Positions 4,122 through 6,333 of a DNA stretch of 6,333 nt are shown here, in pieces (position 1 is the first letter of the stretch; every line of letters starts with the position of its first letter). The DNA comes from DATILL01 sp035476575. GTDB lineage: Bacteria; Actinomycetota; Actinomycetes; Mycobacteriales; JACQDL01. Location: positions 1 to 6,333 of the forward strand of contig DATILL010000076.1 of the NCBI GenBank assembly GCA_035476575.1, in the 5' to 3' direction. The translations under genes were made by a program, and so were the position numbers. Under the pieces are notes generated by a model. It had not been told where the DNA came from. It saw nothing but the letters and a program-made list of their open reading frames with translations, and made no database searches.

Positions 4122-6311
4122 ATGTTACCCCGTCGGGCGGCGCTGACCAGCTCCGTGTCGCAGCCAGCGTTCTCCGCGGCCGGCTCTGCCGGCACTGCCG
4201 AGGCCACCAGGGAGACAACACCCGCTGTGGCCCGGCCGACCAGCGGGCTCGCTTACCGGCCGGCGCTCGACGGCGTGCGCGCGGTGGCGGTCTACCTGGT
4301 CTTCGCCTTTCACGCCGGGGTCGCCCAGCTCGCGGGCGGTTTTATCGGTGTCGACGTCTTCTTCGTGCTGTCCGGATACCTGGTCACCCGGCTCATCCTC
4401 ACCGACCTCAGCGCGGGCACCTTCCGGATCGCCGACTTCTACGGGCGCCGGGTCCGCCGGCTGCTGCCGGCCGCGTTGTTCGTGCTCGCCGCCGTCTCCG
4501 TCGTCTGGCTCGCGATCGCCTCGCCGTACGACCGGGCGGCGATCGCACCCGACGTGCGCTCCGCCGCGCTCTACGTCTCGAACTGGCACTTCGCGGAGCA
4601 GGCGGTCGACTACTTCGCCGCCAACAACAACCCGACGCCGGTGCTGCATTTCTGGTCATTATCGGTGGAGGAGCAGTTCTACCTGGCCTGGCCGCTGATG
4701 GTGCTTCTCGTCTGGCGGCTCAGCCGCTCCGACCCGCGGTCCGCGGCCCGCCGGCTCACCCTGCTCGCCGCGCTGGCCGCCGCGGCGAGCCTGGTGAGCC
4801 TGGTGACGACGCTGCGGCACGGCCAGGCCGACCTCGCCTACTTCGGCACCCACACCCGGGCGTACCAGCTCCTCGCCGGCGCGCTGCTGGCGATCGGCGT
4901 GCAGTCGCGGGGCCAGTCGCGGGCCTGGGCGGGGGCTTGGGCGCGGGCGGGCGGCGGCGCGCTGGCCAAGCTGGCGGCGTTGCCGCAGCTCTGCTGCCTG
5001 GTGCTCCTGGTGGGCCTCGGCACGAGCCTGGTCTCGGTGGACCCGTCGCTGCGTGGCGTCGGCGCGGCGGCGGCGGCGACCGGGCTGCTGCTCACGCTGG
5101 AGCTGCAGCCCGCCGGGGCGACCGCCCGGCTGCTCAGCCGGCCGTCGCTGGCCTACCTGGGCCAGATCTCCTACGCCACCTACCTGTGGCACTACCCGGT
5201 GATCGTCATCCTGCGCCGGTTCGTCGAGATCGGCCCGGTCGCCCTCCTGGTCACCGCGGGCCTGCTCGCGACCGGCCTGGCCGCGCTCAGCCGGAAGCTG
5301 CTGGAGCTTCCGGTCCGGCAGTCTCCGACGCTGGCCCGGCACGGCCGGGCGGTCGCCGTCACCGGCCTGCTCGCCAGCGTGCTCGCGGGCACCGTCCTGC
5401 TGCCGCCGTTGCTGCACTCCACCCGCCGGCCGATCGTGCAGGCCGCGGCGACGAGCGCGCCGCCGGTCGGCTCCGAGGGGCTCCGGACGCCGCTGCGGGG
5501 TTTCGATGTCACGGCTGCGTCCGCCGTACAGCCGGGCACCGCCGCGGACGGACCCCTGCCGGCGGACGCGTCCTGCACCCGGGGCCAGCTCGCCCAGTGC
5601 GTCGTCGTCCGGGGCGCCGGCAAGCGGGTCCTGCTGATGGGTGACTCGCATGCCGCCATGCTGCTGCCGGCCTTCCGGGCGCTCGCCAAGCGGGAGGGGT
5701 TCACCCTCGTGCTCGCCGTGCAGACCGGCTGCCCGTGGCCGATGGCGCTCGTCTTCACCAGCAGTAACCATGACCTGTGCCAGCAGACCAAGACCATCTG
5801 GTACTCCTCGGTCATCCCGCGGCTCAACCCGGACCTGATCGTGCTGGCCACCCGGGCGACCGACCACGCCGTCGGTGCCAGCTACTCCGTGACGTCGGTC
5901 GACCCCGCTACCCGCGGCGGGACCCAGTCGGAGCTCCTCGCCCGCGGGGCCGAGCAGACCGTACGGCGGCTGGTCACGCCCGGCCGCGAGATCGTGGTCG
6001 TCGAGCCGGTGCCGATCTCGCCGACCCATGCGGTGAGCTGCGTGAGTGGTGCCGAGTATGCCGACCAGTGCGGGTTCACCACCGACGCCGGGCCGTCCCC
6101 GGCCGAGCTTGCCTACCGCGGGCTGGCGGCCAGCCTGCCTGGGGTGCACGCCATTGACCTCGACCCGATCGTGTGCCCCCGGCTGCCCATCTGCGACGCC
6201 GTCATCGCCGGAACAATGGTGCGAAAGGACCACGATCACATCACCGGCCGCTACTCGGCGCTCATCTCCGACCAGATCGACGTGCTGCTGCATACCGTCG
6301 GCGCGATCTGA
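4122..6311 (+). CDS. Membrane O-acyltransferase, OafA/YrhL type: AT3 domain fused to SGNH domain
   Basis: A 729-residue two-domain protein. After a polar cytosolic N-terminus, residues 43-400 are an acyltransferase-3 domain with about ten or more hydrophobic segments and the family motifs: RPALDGVRAVAV with H64 in FAFHAG, GVDVFFVLSGYLVT (76-89), FYGRRVRRLLPA (106-117), HFWSLSVEEQFYLAWP (176-191) and YATYLWHYPV (351-360). A last helix (about 410-430) leads to an extracytoplasmic SGNH domain (about 485-729) with block I GDSH (nucleophile S509) and a DHDH block V (D703, H706). AT3-SGNH proteins move acyl groups, usually acetyl, across the membrane onto surface glycans or peptidoglycan. Eight cysteines in the SGNH part (485, 493, 537, 553, 640, 650, 685, 691) suggest four disulfides. 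An in-frame GTG at 4092 exists but has no SD and unusual codons, so 4122 was preferred. The acceptor is unknown. Confidence 0.95.
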   Translation: MLPRRAALTSSVSQPAFSAAGSAGTAEATRETTPAVARPTSGLAYRPALDGVRAVAVYLVFAFHAGVAQLAGGFIGVDVFFVLSGYLVTRLILTDLSAGTFRIADFYGRRVRRLLPAALFVLAAVSVVWLAIASPYDRAAIAPDVRSAALYVSNWHFAEQAVDYFAANNNPTPVLHFWSLSVEEQFYLAWPLMVLLVWRLSRSDPRSAARRLTLLAALAAAASLVSLVTTLRHGQADLAYFGTHTRAYQLLAGALLAIGVQSRGQSRAWAGAWARAGGGALAKLAALPQLCCLVLLVGLGTSLVSVDPSLRGVGAAAAATGLLLTLELQPAGATARLLSRPSLAYLGQISYATYLWHYPVIVILRRFVEIGPVALLVTAGLLATGLAALSRKLLELPVRQSPTLARHGRAVAVTGLLASVLAGTVLLPPLLHSTRRPIVQAAATSAPPVGSEGLRTPLRGFDVTAASAVQPGTAADGPLPADASCTRGQLAQCVVVRGAGKRVLLMGDSHAAMLLPAFRALAKREGFTLVLAVQTGCPWPMALVFTSSNHDLCQQTKTIWYSSVIPRLNPDLIVLATRATDHAVGASYSVTSVDPATRGGTQSELLARGAEQTVRRLVTPGREIVVVEPVPISPTHAVSCVSGAEYADQCGFTTDAGPSPAELAYRGLAASLPGVHAIDLDPIVCPRLPICDAVIAGTMVRKDHDHITGRYSALISDQIDVLLHTVGAI

Positions 6312-6333
6312 GCCGAGGGCCTCGCTGTCACAG

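Noticed and set aside
4659..6293. 544-codon open frame on the minus strand opposite the acyltransferase SGNH/AT3 gene
   Set aside because: It is the mirror of a clearly real gene with conserved motifs. Its product is Arg/Gly/Gln/Asp-rich and low in complexity, as expected from the antisense of G/C-biased codons, and no RBS or family motif is seen.
6312..6333. CGAGGGCCTCG just after the acyltransferase stop as a terminator
   Set aside because: The stem is only 4-5 bp with almost no loop, and the window ends before a tail could be judged.
1..6333. CRISPR array, tRNA or insertion-sequence ends
   Set aside because: No regularly spaced repeats, no tRNA-like cloverleaf and no transposase or terminal inverted repeats were seen by eye on either strand.

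Overview
This is a high-GC window with a strong G/C bias at third codon positions, typical of an actinobacterium. A soil- or plant-associated order such as Frankiales or Micromonosporales is plausible, but the species cannot be told from sequence alone. It looks like an accessory patchwork with no housekeeping genes and no RNA genes.

Left part (1-1018): the 3' end of a DrrA-type ABC transporter ATPase is coupled by an ATGA overlap to a complete DrrB-type ABC-2 permease. A third reading frame opens at the permease stop in the same way (near-consensus Shine-Dalgarno sequence, overlapping ATG). It loses its family-like sequence and codon bias after about 20-25 codons and then runs into a toxin-antitoxin operon. 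It looks like a decapitated third export gene. Next (982-1676) is a GTGA-overlapped Phd/YefM-type antitoxin and VapC PIN-domain RNase toxin. The toxin has visibly more A/T-ending codons than its neighbours, which fits horizontal acquisition. A nested inverted repeat (1710-1760) lies at the convergent end.

Middle (1734-4016): a minus-strand gene for a small four-helix membrane protein of unknown function is divergent from a two-gene plus-strand operon. The 207-base divergent spacer holds a 10-bp perfect palindrome, an orphan AGGAGG and a possible six-codon leader ORF. The operon encodes a small lipoprotein and, starting on the base after its TAG, a TIR-TM-ectodomain protein. The latter has an N-terminal cytoplasmic TIR_2 domain that keeps the glutamate equivalent to the SARM1 NADase catalytic residue. 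A single membrane helix, a Ser/Pro/Asp pentapeptide-repeat stalk and an extracytoplasmic two-cysteine domain follow. The tight coupling of a surface lipoprotein to a transmembrane TIR protein is the most interesting content. It could be a ligand- or envelope-sensing TIR module.

Right part (4122-6311): a full-length OafA/YrhL-type membrane acyltransferase (AT3) fused to a C-terminal SGNH domain, probably an O-acyltransferase for a cell-envelope glycan. It may be expressed from its own promoter, possibly leaderless.

The genes do not form one obvious pathway. The common theme is the cell envelope (export, lipoprotein, transmembrane TIR, envelope acylation) plus a toxin-antitoxin module.
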